A DNA stretch of 64,000 nt from Sphingobium chlorophenolicum. GTDB taxonomy: Bacteria > Pseudomonadota > Alphaproteobacteria > Sphingomonadales > Sphingomonadaceae. The position numbers and the translations under genes were made by a program. Under the pieces are notes generated by a model. It saw only the letters and a program-made list of their open reading frames with translations. It had not been told where the DNA came from and did not search any database. This document shows, one piece after another, positions 27,468 to 37,047 of the stretch (position 1 is its first letter; each line of letters opens with the position of its first letter). Location of the stretch: NCBI RefSeq assembly GCF_000722875.1, contig NZ_JFHR01000015.1, positions 42,043 through 106,042 on the forward strand, in the 5' to 3' direction.

Positions 27468-29206
27468 TGCAGGGCAGCCGGTCATCCGTCAGCGCCACTC
27501 GCCTGTTCCTTGCGGGTGCGATCGGGCTGACGCTCTGGCTGGGCGCGACTTTTCTTTGGCATGTGACCTATCGACAGGGCATCAGCCTGGCAGTCATCCT
27601 GTTCCTGGATCAGGATTTTCCGGCGCTGCTCGGTGCGTTGCTGTTGCTGGCGTTGGTCGCGCCCTTTGCCGAAGGGCTGGGATGGCGTCTGCCGCTGCCG
27701 AGGGCGCGGGTGACGGTGCCGCTGATCGTCCTGTTCGGCCTTGTCGCCTGGGCGGGTCATTATTGGCTGTTCCAGGATTATTCCATTTCCCGCGACGAGG
27801 AGGTGGCGCGCTTCGCCGCCGCCTATATGCGGGAAGGGTTTCTGGCGCGGCCCATCCCGATGGAATGGGAAGCCTATCGCCGGGCGATCATGCCGGAATT
27901 CTTCTCCCCATTCGGCGCGGCGGATTATTGGACGGCCGCCTATCTGCCGGTGAATAGCGCGATCCAGGCCCTGTTCTGGCGATTGGGCGATCCCAATCTG
28001 GCAGGGCCGGTACTGTTGATGGCCGGGCTGTTCGCGCTGTGGCGGGTGGCGCTGCATCTGTTCCCGGACCGGCCCGATGCGGTGTGGGTGACGATGCTGC
28101 TGGCGTTGTCCTCGGCGCAGCTTTGGGTCACGGCGATGACGCCCTATGCCATGACCGGGCATTTCGCGCTCAACATGGTGTGGCTGGCGCTGGTGCTGCG
28201 CGGGGGGCTTGTCGGGCATCTGAGCGCGGGCGTCGTTGCGCTGGCGGCGGCGGGGCTGCATCAGTGGCACTTCCCGCCGATCTTCATCGTGCCCTTCATC
28301 CTCTGGATGGTGCTTGGGCGGCGGTGGAAGGTCGCGATCTTCCACATATTGGTGCTGGCGGCCATCGTCATCGTCTGGGCCAAGCTATGGCCCGCCTTCC
28401 TGACTCACGTGCTGGGCCAGCCGACCGACATTCGACCCTCGGCAGGCGTGGCGGATAAGGTGGGCAGCCTGTTCGAACGGCTGGGCGACCGGTGGCAGCC
28501 TCTGGTGAATCTCAGCCGCTTTGCCGCCTGGAACAATATATTGATGGTGCCGCTGGCGACGTTGGGTGTGTTCGCGATGCAATGGCGCAAGGCGATCCGG
28601 GGGCAGGAAATCGCGCTGCCGCTCGCCCTTGGGTGTTTCGCGGGATGCGGCCTGGCTTTGGCGCAGGGCTATGGCTGGGGCTATCGCTATGCCCATGGCT
28701 TTATCGGACCGTTCTGCCTGCTGGCGGGGCTGGGTTGGGCGCGCTTCCGCAAGGGGGCGATGCGGCCGGTGTTTCTGGGGGTGGGGATCACCCTGCTCAG
28801 CAGCGCCTATCTTGTCTGGCGTACGCATGGTTTCGTCGCGCCCTATGCGGCGAGCCACCGGATGATCGACGCGTCGCAGGCCGATGTCGTGCTGGTGGAC
28901 CCGCGTGGCGGGCTGTACGTGACCGATCTGGTGCGGGGACGCAATGGCGTGCCGGGAAAGCCGATGGTGATGAACCTGGGCATGCTGACGCTCGATCAGG
29001 TGGACAATCTCTGCAAAAATTATGTGGTGGAACTATTCGACCGCGCCGAGTTCCGGCCTTTGGGCGTGCCCTTGGCGCGCTGGAATCTGGGGCGCATGGA
29101 TGCCCTGCGCGCGCATATGAAGGAAGAAGGCTGCGACAAGCCGGTCCAGCCGCCGTTGCCAGAGACCGAGGAAGAGGCGTTCAACGCGGCGGGGGATGTG
29201 CTTTAG
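27467..29206 (+). CDS. Multi-spanning membrane protein, possible GT-C glycosyltransferase
   Basis: A 579-residue protein with about eleven or twelve membrane segments. I do not recognise a named family. After the first helices comes an outside loop with SRDEEVARFAAAYMREGF, which resembles the acidic loop of GT-C enzymes such as ArnT/PMT that use polyprenyl-phosphate sugars. A periplasmic C-terminal tail (from about residue 465) holds DVVLVDPRGGLYVTDLVRG and two cysteines. It closes the operon. It may add a side sugar or another group on the periplasmic side, or act as the missing polymerase; neither is shown by sequence alone. ATG 27467 is used; TTG lies just before. Confidence 0.6.
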   Translation: MQGSRSSVSATRLFLAGAIGLTLWLGATFLWHVTYRQGISLAVILFLDQDFPALLGALLLLALVAPFAEGLGWRLPLPRARVTVPLIVLFGLVAWAGHYWLFQDYSISRDEEVARFAAAYMREGFLARPIPMEWEAYRRAIMPEFFSPFGAADYWTAAYLPVNSAIQALFWRLGDPNLAGPVLLMAGLFALWRVALHLFPDRPDAVWVTMLLALSSAQLWVTAMTPYAMTGHFALNMVWLALVLRGGLVGHLSAGVVALAAAGLHQWHFPPIFIVPFILWMVLGRRWKVAIFHILVLAAIVIVWAKLWPAFLTHVLGQPTDIRPSAGVADKVGSLFERLGDRWQPLVNLSRFAAWNNILMVPLATLGVFAMQWRKAIRGQEIALPLALGCFAGCGLALAQGYGWGYRYAHGFIGPFCLLAGLGWARFRKGAMRPVFLGVGITLLSSAYLVWRTHGFVAPYAASHRMIDASQADVVLVDPRGGLYVTDLVRGRNGVPGKPMVMNLGMLTLDQVDNLCKNYVVELFDRAEFRPLGVPLARWNLGRMDALRAHMKEEGCDKPVQPPLPETEEEAFNAAGDVL

Positions 29207-29211
29207 CGTAC

Positions 29212-29300
29212 CGTGCTCCTGCGCAGGCATGAGCCCAGTTCCGCCGTTGGTGACATGATCCAGCGTTTGGAGTGGGGGTTCCTGCCTGCGCAGGAACACG
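29212..29300 (+). repeat. Family C inverted repeat, copy 2 (89 bp)
   Basis: CGTGCTCCTGCGCAGGCA at 29212-29229 is the inverse of TGCCTGCGCAGGAACACG at the other end, with one mismatch; the two arms are about 50 bp apart. Each arm is itself self-complementary (CCTGCGCAGG). It lies between the last polysaccharide gene and the convergent amidohydrolase gene and has the form of a REPIN-type element. Confidence 0.75.
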
Positions 29301-29306
29301 TAGCTT

Positions 29307-31010
29307 CTACTGCCCTTTCACATAAACCCGCTTGCCGCCGATCCACGTTTCCAGCACCTGGGTGGCACGGATATCGGTCGGGCTTGCGGATGAAATATCC
29401 CTGTCGATCAGCAGGAAATCCGCCCGCTGTCCCGGCACCAGACTGCCGAAGCGCTTTTCCGCAAAGCCTGCATAGGCCGCCTGTCGCGTGAATCCGTCCA
29501 GCGCCGCCGCAAAGCTGACCCGCTGTTCCGGCATCCATCCGCCTGCCGGTTGGCCAGAGGCATCCTCGCGGCTCATGGAGGCGGCGATTCCGGCGAAGGG
29601 ATTGGGGCTTTCCACCGGCACGTCCGACCCGAAGGCCAGGGGCACGCTATTGTCCAGCATCGCCTTCCACGCATAGGCGCCCTTCAGACGAGCCTCGCCC
29701 AGCCGCGCCGTCGCCATGCGCCAGTCGGAGGTTTCATGAACCGGCTGCATCGATGCGACGATGCCAAATTGCCCGAAGCGCGGCAGTTCGGCGGGGTCGA
29801 CGATCTGTGCATGCTCGATGCGCCAGCGCCGGTCGCCCTTGTAGGTTTCGCTCAATTCCTGAACGGCGTCCAATATCTCGCTATTGGCTGCGTCCCCTAT
29901 GGCGTGGACCGCCACCTGGAAATTGTCCATCGCCGCCCGGCTCATGATGTTGCGAAGCTGGGTCGACGGGATCATCGGCAGTCCGCGCTGTCCCGGCGCG
30001 TCGGCATAGTCAGCCTTCAGCCAAGCCCCGCGCGATCCCAGCGCGCCGTCGAGGATCAGCTTGATCCCGCCCATGCGCAGATGATCGTCATATAGCCAGG
30101 GCGTCGGCTCCGGCCCCGCGATCAGCACCATATTGTCGAGGCCGAGCGCATAGGAGATGATGCGGATACGCAGCGCCCCCCGATCCGCCGACCGCCGGAA
30201 CGCCTGCCAATCCTCCATGGCGGTGCCCATGTCCGCAATGCCGGTGATGCCCTGCCTGAGCAGCGCCTGCTGCGCCTTTTCCAGCGCGATGTCGCGATCC
30301 TTGGGGGCGGGCGGCGGGACGACCCGCGTCACCAATTCCATCGCCTTGTCGACGAACACGCCCGCAGCGTTGCCCGCCGCCATTTCGATGCGCCCGCCGA
30401 CGGGGGCTTTGGTCGCGGCGGTAATGTTGGCAGCCTTGATGGCCAGCGAATTGGCCCAGCCCGCATGGCCGTCGACCCGTTCCAGCCAGACCGGCACGTC
30501 GCTGACCGCCGCGTCCAGTTCGGCGGCGGTCGGAAAGCGCCCAAGCCCCCATAGCTCCTGGTTCCACCCTGTTCCGATAATCCACTTGCGTCCCGGATTG
30601 GCGGCGGCGTAGGCCCTGATCTTTGCCTGCGCCTCAGCCAACGACTTCGTGCCCGACAGGTCCAGCGTGATCAGCGACAGCCCATATCCCATCACATGGC
30701 CATGGGCGTCGATCAGGCCGGGGATCAGTGTCTTGCCGCCCGCATCCAGCTTGAAGTCCAGCCTTTTCGCTTGAGCCGGCTCCGGTTCATTCTTCTTGCG
30801 CTTCTTGGGGCGCACATATTCCGGTTCCTGATAACGGTCGGGCAGCAGCTTTTCGACCTTGCCCTCGTCATCGATAGCCAGCGCCCTGAACCGCACAATC
30901 CGCCCGGCCGCGTCCAGCGCGATGCCGTTCACATTGTCGATCACGCCTGAAGCCAGCGCCGCGCCAGGCATGGCGAGCGCGGCAACCGCCGCCAGCAGAG
31001 CAGCCCTCAT
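29307..31010 (-). CDS. Secreted amidohydrolase (amidohydrolase 3/YtcJ family)
   Basis: A 567-residue metal-dependent hydrolase with a signal peptide (MRAALLAAVAALAMPGAALA). Metal ligands of the TIM barrel are seen in LIDAHGHVMGYG (HxH), VHAIGDAANSEIL, and RIEHAQIVDP, and the C-terminal small domain ends with GQRADFLLIDRD. This family has broad substrates such as formamides and cyclic amides; the substrate here is unknown. A lysine-rich insertion (RPKKRKKNEPEPAQAKR) sits near residue 70. ATG 31010 overlaps the stop of the upstream dehydrogenase gene by four bases, so the pair is one operon. Confidence 0.88.
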   Translation of the reverse strand: MRAALLAAVAALAMPGAALASGVIDNVNGIALDAAGRIVRFRALAIDDEGKVEKLLPDRYQEPEYVRPKKRKKNEPEPAQAKRLDFKLDAGGKTLIPGLIDAHGHVMGYGLSLITLDLSGTKSLAEAQAKIRAYAAANPGRKWIIGTGWNQELWGLGRFPTAAELDAAVSDVPVWLERVDGHAGWANSLAIKAANITAATKAPVGGRIEMAAGNAAGVFVDKAMELVTRVVPPPAPKDRDIALEKAQQALLRQGITGIADMGTAMEDWQAFRRSADRGALRIRIISYALGLDNMVLIAGPEPTPWLYDDHLRMGGIKLILDGALGSRGAWLKADYADAPGQRGLPMIPSTQLRNIMSRAAMDNFQVAVHAIGDAANSEILDAVQELSETYKGDRRWRIEHAQIVDPAELPRFGQFGIVASMQPVHETSDWRMATARLGEARLKGAYAWKAMLDNSVPLAFGSDVPVESPNPFAGIAASMSREDASGQPAGGWMPEQRVSFAAALDGFTRQAAYAGFAEKRFGSLVPGQRADFLLIDRDISSASPTDIRATQVLETWIGGKRVYVKGQ

Positions 31011-31876
31011 GCCCGCGTAATCCGCCGCACGATGGCGCTGGTGTCTTGCCGATGGCCGCCCATCGCTTGCACGTCGGCATAGAATTGATCGATCAGCGCC
31101 GTCACAGGCAGGGTCGCGCCATTGGCCCGCGCCTCCTCCAGCGCCAGCCCCAAATCCTTTCGCATCCAATCCACGGCGAAACCGAAATCGAAACTGTCCG
31201 CGGCCATCGTTTTCCAATAATTATCCATTTGCCAGCTTTGCGCCGCGCCGCCGGAGATCGCGTCAAAGGTCTTGTCCAGGTCCAGTTCCGCCGCCTGCGC
31301 GAACCGCAACGCTTCGGCAAGTCCCTGAACGATCCCCCCAATACAAATCTGGTTTACCATTTTGGCGGTCTGGCCCGCACCCGCCTTCCCGACATGAACG
31401 ATGCGCGGCGCATAGGCCTGCATCACGATCCTGGCCGCCGCGACAGCCGGTTCGCTGCCTCCGCACATGACGGCCAGGCTGCCCTTTTCCGCGCCTGCCT
31501 GACCGCCCGTCACCGGTGCGTCGACGCAGTGCAGTCCGCGGCTTTCGCCTTCCACGAATAATTGCCGCGCAATCCGCGCCGACACTGTGGTGTGATCGAT
31601 GAACAGCCCGCCCGGCTTCATGGAGCGGAATGCGCCGTCCCGGCCGAGCGTGATCTGGCTCAGATCGTCGTCGGTGCCGACGCAACTGATGACGATCTCT
31701 GCATCCTCGGCCGCCTTGGCCGGATTGATCGCGACCGCGCCGCCATAGGCCTCCGCCCAGCGCTTCGCCTTGCCGATGGAGCGGTTGTAGACGGTAAGGT
31801 CATGTCCCGCCTTCGCCAGATGCCCCGCAATCGGGCCGCCCATGACGCCCAGGCCGATAAAAGCGATTTTAGCCAT
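31007..31876 (-). CDS. NAD(P)-dependent beta-hydroxyacid dehydrogenase
   Basis: A 289-residue member of the 3-hydroxyisobutyrate/tartronate semialdehyde reductase family. The Rossmann motif FIGLGVMGGPIAGHLAKAGH opens the protein, DAPVTGGQAGAEKGSL is the substrate-binding segment, and the catalytic lysine is in GAGQTAKMVNQI (about residue 170). It likely oxidises 3-hydroxyisobutyrate or a related acid; the exact substrate cannot be fixed. It is the first gene of a two-gene operon with the amidohydrolase and is divergent from threonine ammonia-lyase. Confidence 0.9.
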   Translation of the reverse strand: MAKIAFIGLGVMGGPIAGHLAKAGHDLTVYNRSIGKAKRWAEAYGGAVAINPAKAAEDAEIVISCVGTDDDLSQITLGRDGAFRSMKPGGLFIDHTTVSARIARQLFVEGESRGLHCVDAPVTGGQAGAEKGSLAVMCGGSEPAVAAARIVMQAYAPRIVHVGKAGAGQTAKMVNQICIGGIVQGLAEALRFAQAAELDLDKTFDAISGGAAQSWQMDNYWKTMAADSFDFGFAVDWMRKDLGLALEEARANGATLPVTALIDQFYADVQAMGGHRQDTSAIVRRITRA

Positions 31877-31973
31877 ATGCCTCGATCAGTTAGATGCGCG
31901 CCCGCCAGCCATAGGCAGAGTTTTCCGCGAGTGCCAGTTCCTTCCGCCGCAATTTTAAGGTAGGTGGCGCGCC

Positions 31974-33221
31974 ATGAATACCCTGACCAAGATCGAGAGC
32001 GCCACGCCGCTGCCCATTTCCGTCGACGATATCCTCGCGGCGCGGGTGCGAATTTCGGGGTCCGTCGTGCATACGCCGACGCTGGTCAGTCAGACGCTGT
32101 CGACCATGTTCGGCTGCAAAGTCTATCTGAAGTTCGAAAATCTTCAGTTCACGGCCGCCTATAAGGAGCGGGGCGCGCTCAACCGCCTGCTGCAACTGGA
32201 CGAGGAAGCGAAGAAGAAGGGCGTGATCGCCGCTTCGGCGGGCAACCATGCGCAGGGCCTCGCCTATCATGGCAAGCGTCTGGGCGTGCCCGTGACCATC
32301 GTCATGCCGACCACCACCCCGACCGTGAAGGTGACGCAGACGCAGGGACATGGCGCCACGGTCGTCCAATTTGGCGAGAAGTTCGACGATGCCTATGCCC
32401 ATGCCCGCGAACTGGAGGTCCAACAGGGCCTTACCTTCGTCCATCCCTTCGATGAGCCGGACATCATGGCCGGGCAGGGCACGGTAGCGCTGGAGATGCT
32501 GGAGGACGCGCCGGAGATCGACACGCTGATCATCCCGATCGGCGGCGGCGGTCTGTTTTCGGGCATGGCGACGGCGGCCAAGGCGATGAAGCCGGACATC
32601 AAGATCTATGGCGTACAGGCGGAGCTTTATCCGTCGATGTACGACTATATCAAGGGCGCGGACCTGCCCTGCGACGGCGATACGCTGGCGGAGGGCATCG
32701 CCGTAAAGCAACCGGGCGAACTCACCCGCCGCTTCGTCGAGCGGCTGGCGGACGATGTGCTGCTGGTCAGCGAGCGTCACCTGGAGGAAGCGGTCAGCCT
32801 GCTGCTCCAGATCGAAAAGACGGTGGTGGAAGGGGCGGGGGCAGCCGGCCTTGCCGCGTTGCTGACCCACAGGGAAGAATTTGCCGGGCGCAGTGTCGGC
32901 CTGATCCTGACCGGCGGCAATATCGACACGCGGCTGCTGGCCAATGTGCTGCTGCGCGATCTGGCGCGTTCGGGCCGGTTGGCGCGGTTGCGCATCATCC
33001 TTCAGGATCGGCCCGGCGCTCTCTTCCATGTGGCGCGCATCTTCGACCAGGAAGCGGTTAATATCCTGGAGCTATCGCACCAGCGTATCTTTACCAATTT
33101 GCCGGCCAAGGGCCTCAGCCTCGACGTCGAGTGCGAGACGCGCGACGGCGCTCATCTGGAGCGCCTGATCGCCGCCCTGCGCGCAGTAGGATATGAGGTC
33201 GCGCCGATCGAAGTCGCTTAG
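31974..33221 (+). CDS. ilvA: Threonine ammonia-lyase with ACT domain
   Basis: Converts L-threonine to 2-oxobutyrate and ammonia, the entry to isoleucine synthesis. The 415-residue product has the PLP lysine in FTAAYKERGALNRLL (about residue 62), the glycine loop IPIGGGGLFSGMA, and the serine/glycine TGGNIDTRLLANVL segment. A single C-terminal ACT domain from about residue 330 (LRIILQDRPGALFHVARIF) replaces the two regulatory units of E. coli IlvA, so this is the shorter type whose allosteric control varies. It is followed by a repeat-filled gap. Confidence 0.93.
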   Translation: MNTLTKIESATPLPISVDDILAARVRISGSVVHTPTLVSQTLSTMFGCKVYLKFENLQFTAAYKERGALNRLLQLDEEAKKKGVIAASAGNHAQGLAYHGKRLGVPVTIVMPTTTPTVKVTQTQGHGATVVQFGEKFDDAYAHARELEVQQGLTFVHPFDEPDIMAGQGTVALEMLEDAPEIDTLIIPIGGGGLFSGMATAAKAMKPDIKIYGVQAELYPSMYDYIKGADLPCDGDTLAEGIAVKQPGELTRRFVERLADDVLLVSERHLEEAVSLLLQIEKTVVEGAGAAGLAALLTHREEFAGRSVGLILTGGNIDTRLLANVLLRDLARSGRLARLRIILQDRPGALFHVARIFDQEAVNILELSHQRIFTNLPAKGLSLDVECETRDGAHLERLIAALRAVGYEVAPIEVA

Positions 33222-33255
33222 GTCGAGCCAGGCTGGGTCGAAGACGGACATTGCC

Positions 33256-33386
33256 AAATCCTCCCCATCGGAAGATGGGGAGGGGGACCAGGTTGGTGGA
33301 GGGGAAATGGCACGACCTGCGCTTTTCCCCTCCACCACCGCTTTCAGCGGCGGTCCCCCTCCCCACGCTGCGCGTAGGGAGGATTT
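33256..33386 (+). repeat. Family A mosaic repeat, copy 2
   Basis: Arms AATCCTCCCCATCGGAAGAT and its partner ending CCCCACGCTGCGCGTAGGGA face each other across GAGGGGAAATGG and CTTTTCCCCTCCACC. The left arm is of the ATCG type and the right arm of the ACGCTGCGCGT type, a combination shared with copies 3 and 5. The rest of the 329-bp gap up to bpt holds a small palindrome at 33505 and no gene. Confidence 0.8.
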
Positions 33387-33504
33387 GGATAGGGCCGTTC
33401 CTGGCCATATCCCATCCATCCCATAAGCCCCGACCTCTTCTCTGCCGCTTAACCACTTTTCGTGGTAAATAATCTTTTCACAGCGGCCCATGGACGGCAT
33501 AGTC

Positions 33505-33516
33505 GATTCATGAATC
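33505..33516. promoter_or_regulatory. Perfect 12-bp palindrome upstream of bpt
   Basis: GATTCATGAATC lies 35 bases before the bpt start. It could be an operator half-site pair, but no second copy or known binding consensus supports this. Confidence 0.25.
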
Positions 33517-33550
33517 AGGGGTCGGGCAGCGCTGTGGGGGAGATGCGGTC

Positions 33551-34369
33551 GTGAGTGCGCCTTTCCGCTTTCCGCGTTTCTTCGTCACCAACCCCAGCCC
33601 CTGTCCCTATCTGCCGGGCAGGAGCGAGCGGAAGGTGTTCACCGAACTCAGCGGCGACAATGCTTCGGAACTGAACGACGCCCTTGGCCGCATCGGTTTC
33701 CGCCGCAGTCAGAATGTCGCCTATCGTCCAAGCTGCGCGGACTGTTCGGCGTGCGTTTCGGTTCGCGTCGTCGCGGGCGAGTTCGAACCCAATGCGACCC
33801 AGCGCAAATTGCTGCGCAAGAATGAAGATCTGGTCATCACCGCCTGCAAGCCTTGGTCGACGGAGGAGCAGTTCGCGCTGCTCCAGCGCTATCTGCGCGC
33901 CCGGCATCCCGGCGGCGGAATGACCGAAATGGACGAGATGGACTTTGCCGACATGGTCGAACAGACCCCGGTGGAAAGCCATGTCGTCGAATATCGCGAA
34001 CCGGGCGAGGATGGCCGCCCCGGCAAGCTGATCGGCGCCTGCCTGACCGACCGGCAGGGCGACGGCCTGTCGATGATCTACAGCTTCTTCGATACGGAGC
34101 TGGAGCATCGCAAGGGCCTGGGCAATTTCATCATCATGGACCATATCCTGCGCGCCGCGAAGGCCGGGCTGCCCTATGTCTATCTCGGCTATTGGGTCGA
34201 GGGTTCGCAGCGCATGCAGTACAAGATCCGCTACCGCCCGCTGGAGCGGCTGAGCCGCAATGGCTGGACCCGTTTCGATCCGGATGAGCAGGCGCATGCC
34301 GTTCGGGAAGTGGAAAGCCGCGACGAGCCTGCGTTGCCGCGGGAATTGGCCGCGATCTTCCGCAAATAA
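33551..34369 (+). CDS. bpt: Aspartate/glutamate leucyltransferase Bpt (arginyltransferase family)
   Basis: Transfers leucine from Leu-tRNA to proteins with N-terminal Asp or Glu, marking them for ClpS/ClpAP degradation. The 272-residue protein has the family start [20 protein letters not shown], the cysteine pair [12 protein letters not shown], and the C-terminal GNAT-like core [20 protein letters not shown]. The start is GTG at 33551. It is a single gene between a repeat gap and the GGDEF-EAL gene. Confidence 0.93.
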   Translation: MSAPFRFPRFFVTNPSPCPYLPGRSERKVFTELSGDNASELNDALGRIGFRRSQNVAYRPSCADCSACVSVRVVAGEFEPNATQRKLLRKNEDLVITACKPWSTEEQFALLQRYLRARHPGGGMTEMDEMDFADMVEQTPVESHVVEYREPGEDGRPGKLIGACLTDRQGDGLSMIYSFFDTELEHRKGLGNFIIMDHILRAAKAGLPYVYLGYWVEGSQRMQYKIRYRPLERLSRNGWTRFDPDEQAHAVREVESRDEPALPRELAAIFRK

Positions 34370-34524
34370 AGCGGCCTGGGCGGCCGGGGTGCGCAGCCCG
34401 ACCGCCGGGAATCCTTTCCACCGTTACGGACTTTTTACCGCTAGGGAGTTGGAAAGCTTATTTAACTTTTTCCATTACCACATCCTGATGAATTGCAGAA
34501 TTGGCGGTGAACCAAGGCTGACGC

Positions 34525-37047
34525 ATGGACCGTTTTGCTGATCGCAGATTTCAGGAACTGGGTACCGAACTGGCTCGGGACGGGCTGGATTGGGACAGTT
34601 TTCACTATCGCAATGAATTGCTCTTTTCGCCGGTATTCCAGCGCGTCTCGCCGCCGCTGATTCGCTGGATTGCGGATTCGCGCGGCCGCATCCTGTCGCG
34701 AGAGATCGCTTCGGATTTGTTCGCGCGTTATTTTTCCTCGGACATGACGGGAAATGGCTGGCGCGCCATGCTGGACCGTCGCGACCGAAAGGCGTTGGCC
34801 GAAGCGGCGCGGCAATCGTCCGGGTCGACCCCTGTTCCCGTCCGGATGCGCACCCTGTTGGGGGAGACGAGGTCGGGGATCGTGCGCATGACGCGGGTCC
34901 AGGAACCGGACGAGCAGCCGCTATGGTACGGAACGGTCGAGGATGTGGACGAGCGTTATGACCGGGACCGCCGGGCATTGGCCGACGCGCTGGCGGAAAG
35001 CAGGCAACATTATCGCTGGTCGGTGGAACTCAGTCCCCAGGTGCCCTGGACCGCGGCTCCCGATGGCGAGGTTGAGGAAATCGGTCCGCGCTGGCGGGAT
35101 CTGACCGGCATCGACCCGGAAGAGGCGAAGGGCAGCGGGTGGATCGATTCGCTGCATCCCGACGATGTCGAACGTACGACGTCGATCTGGATGGAAAAGG
35201 TCCGTTCGGGCGATCCGGTGGATGTGGACTACCGGTTGCGGCTGGTCGACGGTAGCTATCGCTGGATGCGGTCGCGGGCATCGGCGCGGCGGGATGCGAA
35301 GGGACGCATCGTTCGCTGGTACGGCACGCTGGAGGATATTCACGCGCAGAAGCTGGCGCAGCGCGAGCTGGCGGACAGCGAGGAACGCTTCCGCCTCGCG
35401 GTGCAGTCGGCCCGCCTGGGCATCTGGGATTTCGACGCCGTCGCGGGCACGCGGACATGGTCGCAGGAATTCCGGTCGATGCTGGGCCTGTCGGATACCG
35501 AACCGGCGACCAGCGAACTGGCGCTGAAGCTGGTGCATCCGGAGGATCGACCCCGCCTGGCCGTCATGCTCGACGCGGTGGCGAGCGAGCGGATGCCGCC
35601 GCATTTCGAAGCGACCCTCAGAATATATAGGGCCGATACCGGCGCGCTGCGCTGGATCAAGAGCGTCGGCTGGAGAAGTTTTTCGGATTCGGGTCGGCCG
35701 CTGCGCGTCATCGTCACCTTCCAGGACGTGACCGAGGAAAGGGATAGCGAGGATCGCATCCGCTGGGCCGCGACGCACGATCCGATGACGCGCATGCCCA
35801 ACCGGGCGCTGTGGCAGGCGACGTTGGAGGAAATGACCGAGCAGGCGCGCCGTCGCGGCGACAGTTTCGGCCTGATCCTGGTCGACATCGACGATCTGAA
35901 GCGGACCAACGATATGTTGGGCCATGATGCGGGCGATGCGTTGCTTTGCGGATTTGCCCAGCGGTTTGCCGCCTGCGCGCCCGCCGATGCCATGGTTGGG
36001 CGGCTGGGCGGCGACGAATTCGGCATGATCGCGCCCTCCCTGACCAGCGGCGCGGCGCTGACGGCATGGAGCGCCGAATTGCTGGGCGGCGTTCGCACGC
36101 CCTATGTTCATAATGGCCGCTCGCTCGATTGCGGCATCAGCATCGGCGGGGCCGTCTTCGGCGAACATGGGGACAATGCGGCCGAATTGCTGAAGGCGGC
36201 GGACCTGGCCCTTTATGCCTCCAAATCATCGGGACGAGGGCGGCTGACGCTGTTCCAGTCGCAATTGCGGGCCGAGGCGCAGCAGCGCAGTTCGATGATC
36301 CATATGGCGCGTCAGGCGATCGCCGACGATCTGGTGGTGCCCCATTATCAGCCCAAGGCCGATATGAAGACGGGCCGCATATTGGGCTATGAGGCTTTGC
36401 TCCGCTGGGAACATCCTCGCACCGGCGTGCATGCGCCCGACACCATCGCCGCTGCGTTCGACAATGCGGAAATCGCGGTCGAACTGACGGAAATCATGCT
36501 GGCGAAGGTCGTTCGCGACGTCGACCGGTGGCTGCGGTCCGGTTACGATCCAGGCCGCGTCGCCATCAACGCTTCGGCTGCCGACTTCATGCAGCATGAC
36601 TTTGCCGACCATGTCCTCGCCCATCTGGCGCGCTACGCCGTCCCGCCGCAGCGGTTCGAAATCGAGGTGACGGAGACGGTGTTCCTGGGCCGCGGCGCCG
36701 AACAGGTGGAGCGGGCGCTGCATCGCCTTTCGGCGGCGGGAGTGCGGATCGCGCTGGACGATTTCGGCACCGGCTACGCTTCGCTCAGCCATTTGAAGCA
36801 ATATCCGGTCGACGTGCTGAAGATCGACCGCAGTTTCATCAGCAATATCGAACGGGATGCCGGGGACGCTGTGATTGTCGACGCCATCGTCAACCTGGGC
36901 AACAGCCTGGGCATGGAGGTCGTGGCCGAAGGCGTGGAAACGGCGGGGCAGGCCGATCTTCTGATCGCGCGCGGCTGCATCATCGGCCAGGGCTATCTGA
37001 TGGGGCGGCCCCGCCCCTGGGCGGCAGTGCGGTCGCAGGCCGCCTAA
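34525..37047 (+). CDS. PAS-GGDEF-EAL cyclic di-GMP signalling protein
   Basis: An 840-residue soluble sensor. After an N-terminal region without clear family (about residues 1-165) come two PAS/PAC modules (WRDLTGIDPEEAKGSGWIDS and RTWSQEFRSMLGLSDTEP). The GGDEF domain has the intact site RLGGDEFGMI near residue 495 and no clear RxxD inhibitory site before it. The EAL domain has GYEALLRWEH, then IALDDFGTGYASLSHLKQ, KIDRSFI and EGVET. Both synthase and hydrolase sites look complete, so the net activity cannot be told. No membrane helix is seen. Its stop overlaps the convergent RcnB-like gene by four bases. Confidence 0.92.
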   Translation: MDRFADRRFQELGTELARDGLDWDSFHYRNELLFSPVFQRVSPPLIRWIADSRGRILSREIASDLFARYFSSDMTGNGWRAMLDRRDRKALAEAARQSSGSTPVPVRMRTLLGETRSGIVRMTRVQEPDEQPLWYGTVEDVDERYDRDRRALADALAESRQHYRWSVELSPQVPWTAAPDGEVEEIGPRWRDLTGIDPEEAKGSGWIDSLHPDDVERTTSIWMEKVRSGDPVDVDYRLRLVDGSYRWMRSRASARRDAKGRIVRWYGTLEDIHAQKLAQRELADSEERFRLAVQSARLGIWDFDAVAGTRTWSQEFRSMLGLSDTEPATSELALKLVHPEDRPRLAVMLDAVASERMPPHFEATLRIYRADTGALRWIKSVGWRSFSDSGRPLRVIVTFQDVTEERDSEDRIRWAATHDPMTRMPNRALWQATLEEMTEQARRRGDSFGLILVDIDDLKRTNDMLGHDAGDALLCGFAQRFAACAPADAMVGRLGGDEFGMIAPSLTSGAALTAWSAELLGGVRTPYVHNGRSLDCGISIGGAVFGEHGDNAAELLKAADLALYASKSSGRGRLTLFQSQLRAEAQQRSSMIHMARQAIADDLVVPHYQPKADMKTGRILGYEALLRWEHPRTGVHAPDTIAAAFDNAEIAVELTEIMLAKVVRDVDRWLRSGYDPGRVAINASAADFMQHDFADHVLAHLARYAVPPQRFEIEVTETVFLGRGAEQVERALHRLSAAGVRIALDDFGTGYASLSHLKQYPVDVLKIDRSFISNIERDAGDAVIVDAIVNLGNSLGMEVVAEGVETAGQADLLIARGCIIGQGYLMGRPRPWAAVRSQAA

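Noticed and set aside
4034..29206. Genomic island or prophage explanation for the polysaccharide locus
   Set aside because: No integrase, attachment repeat or tRNA junction borders it, and GC and codon use match the flanking genes except for one short patch in the barrel gene.
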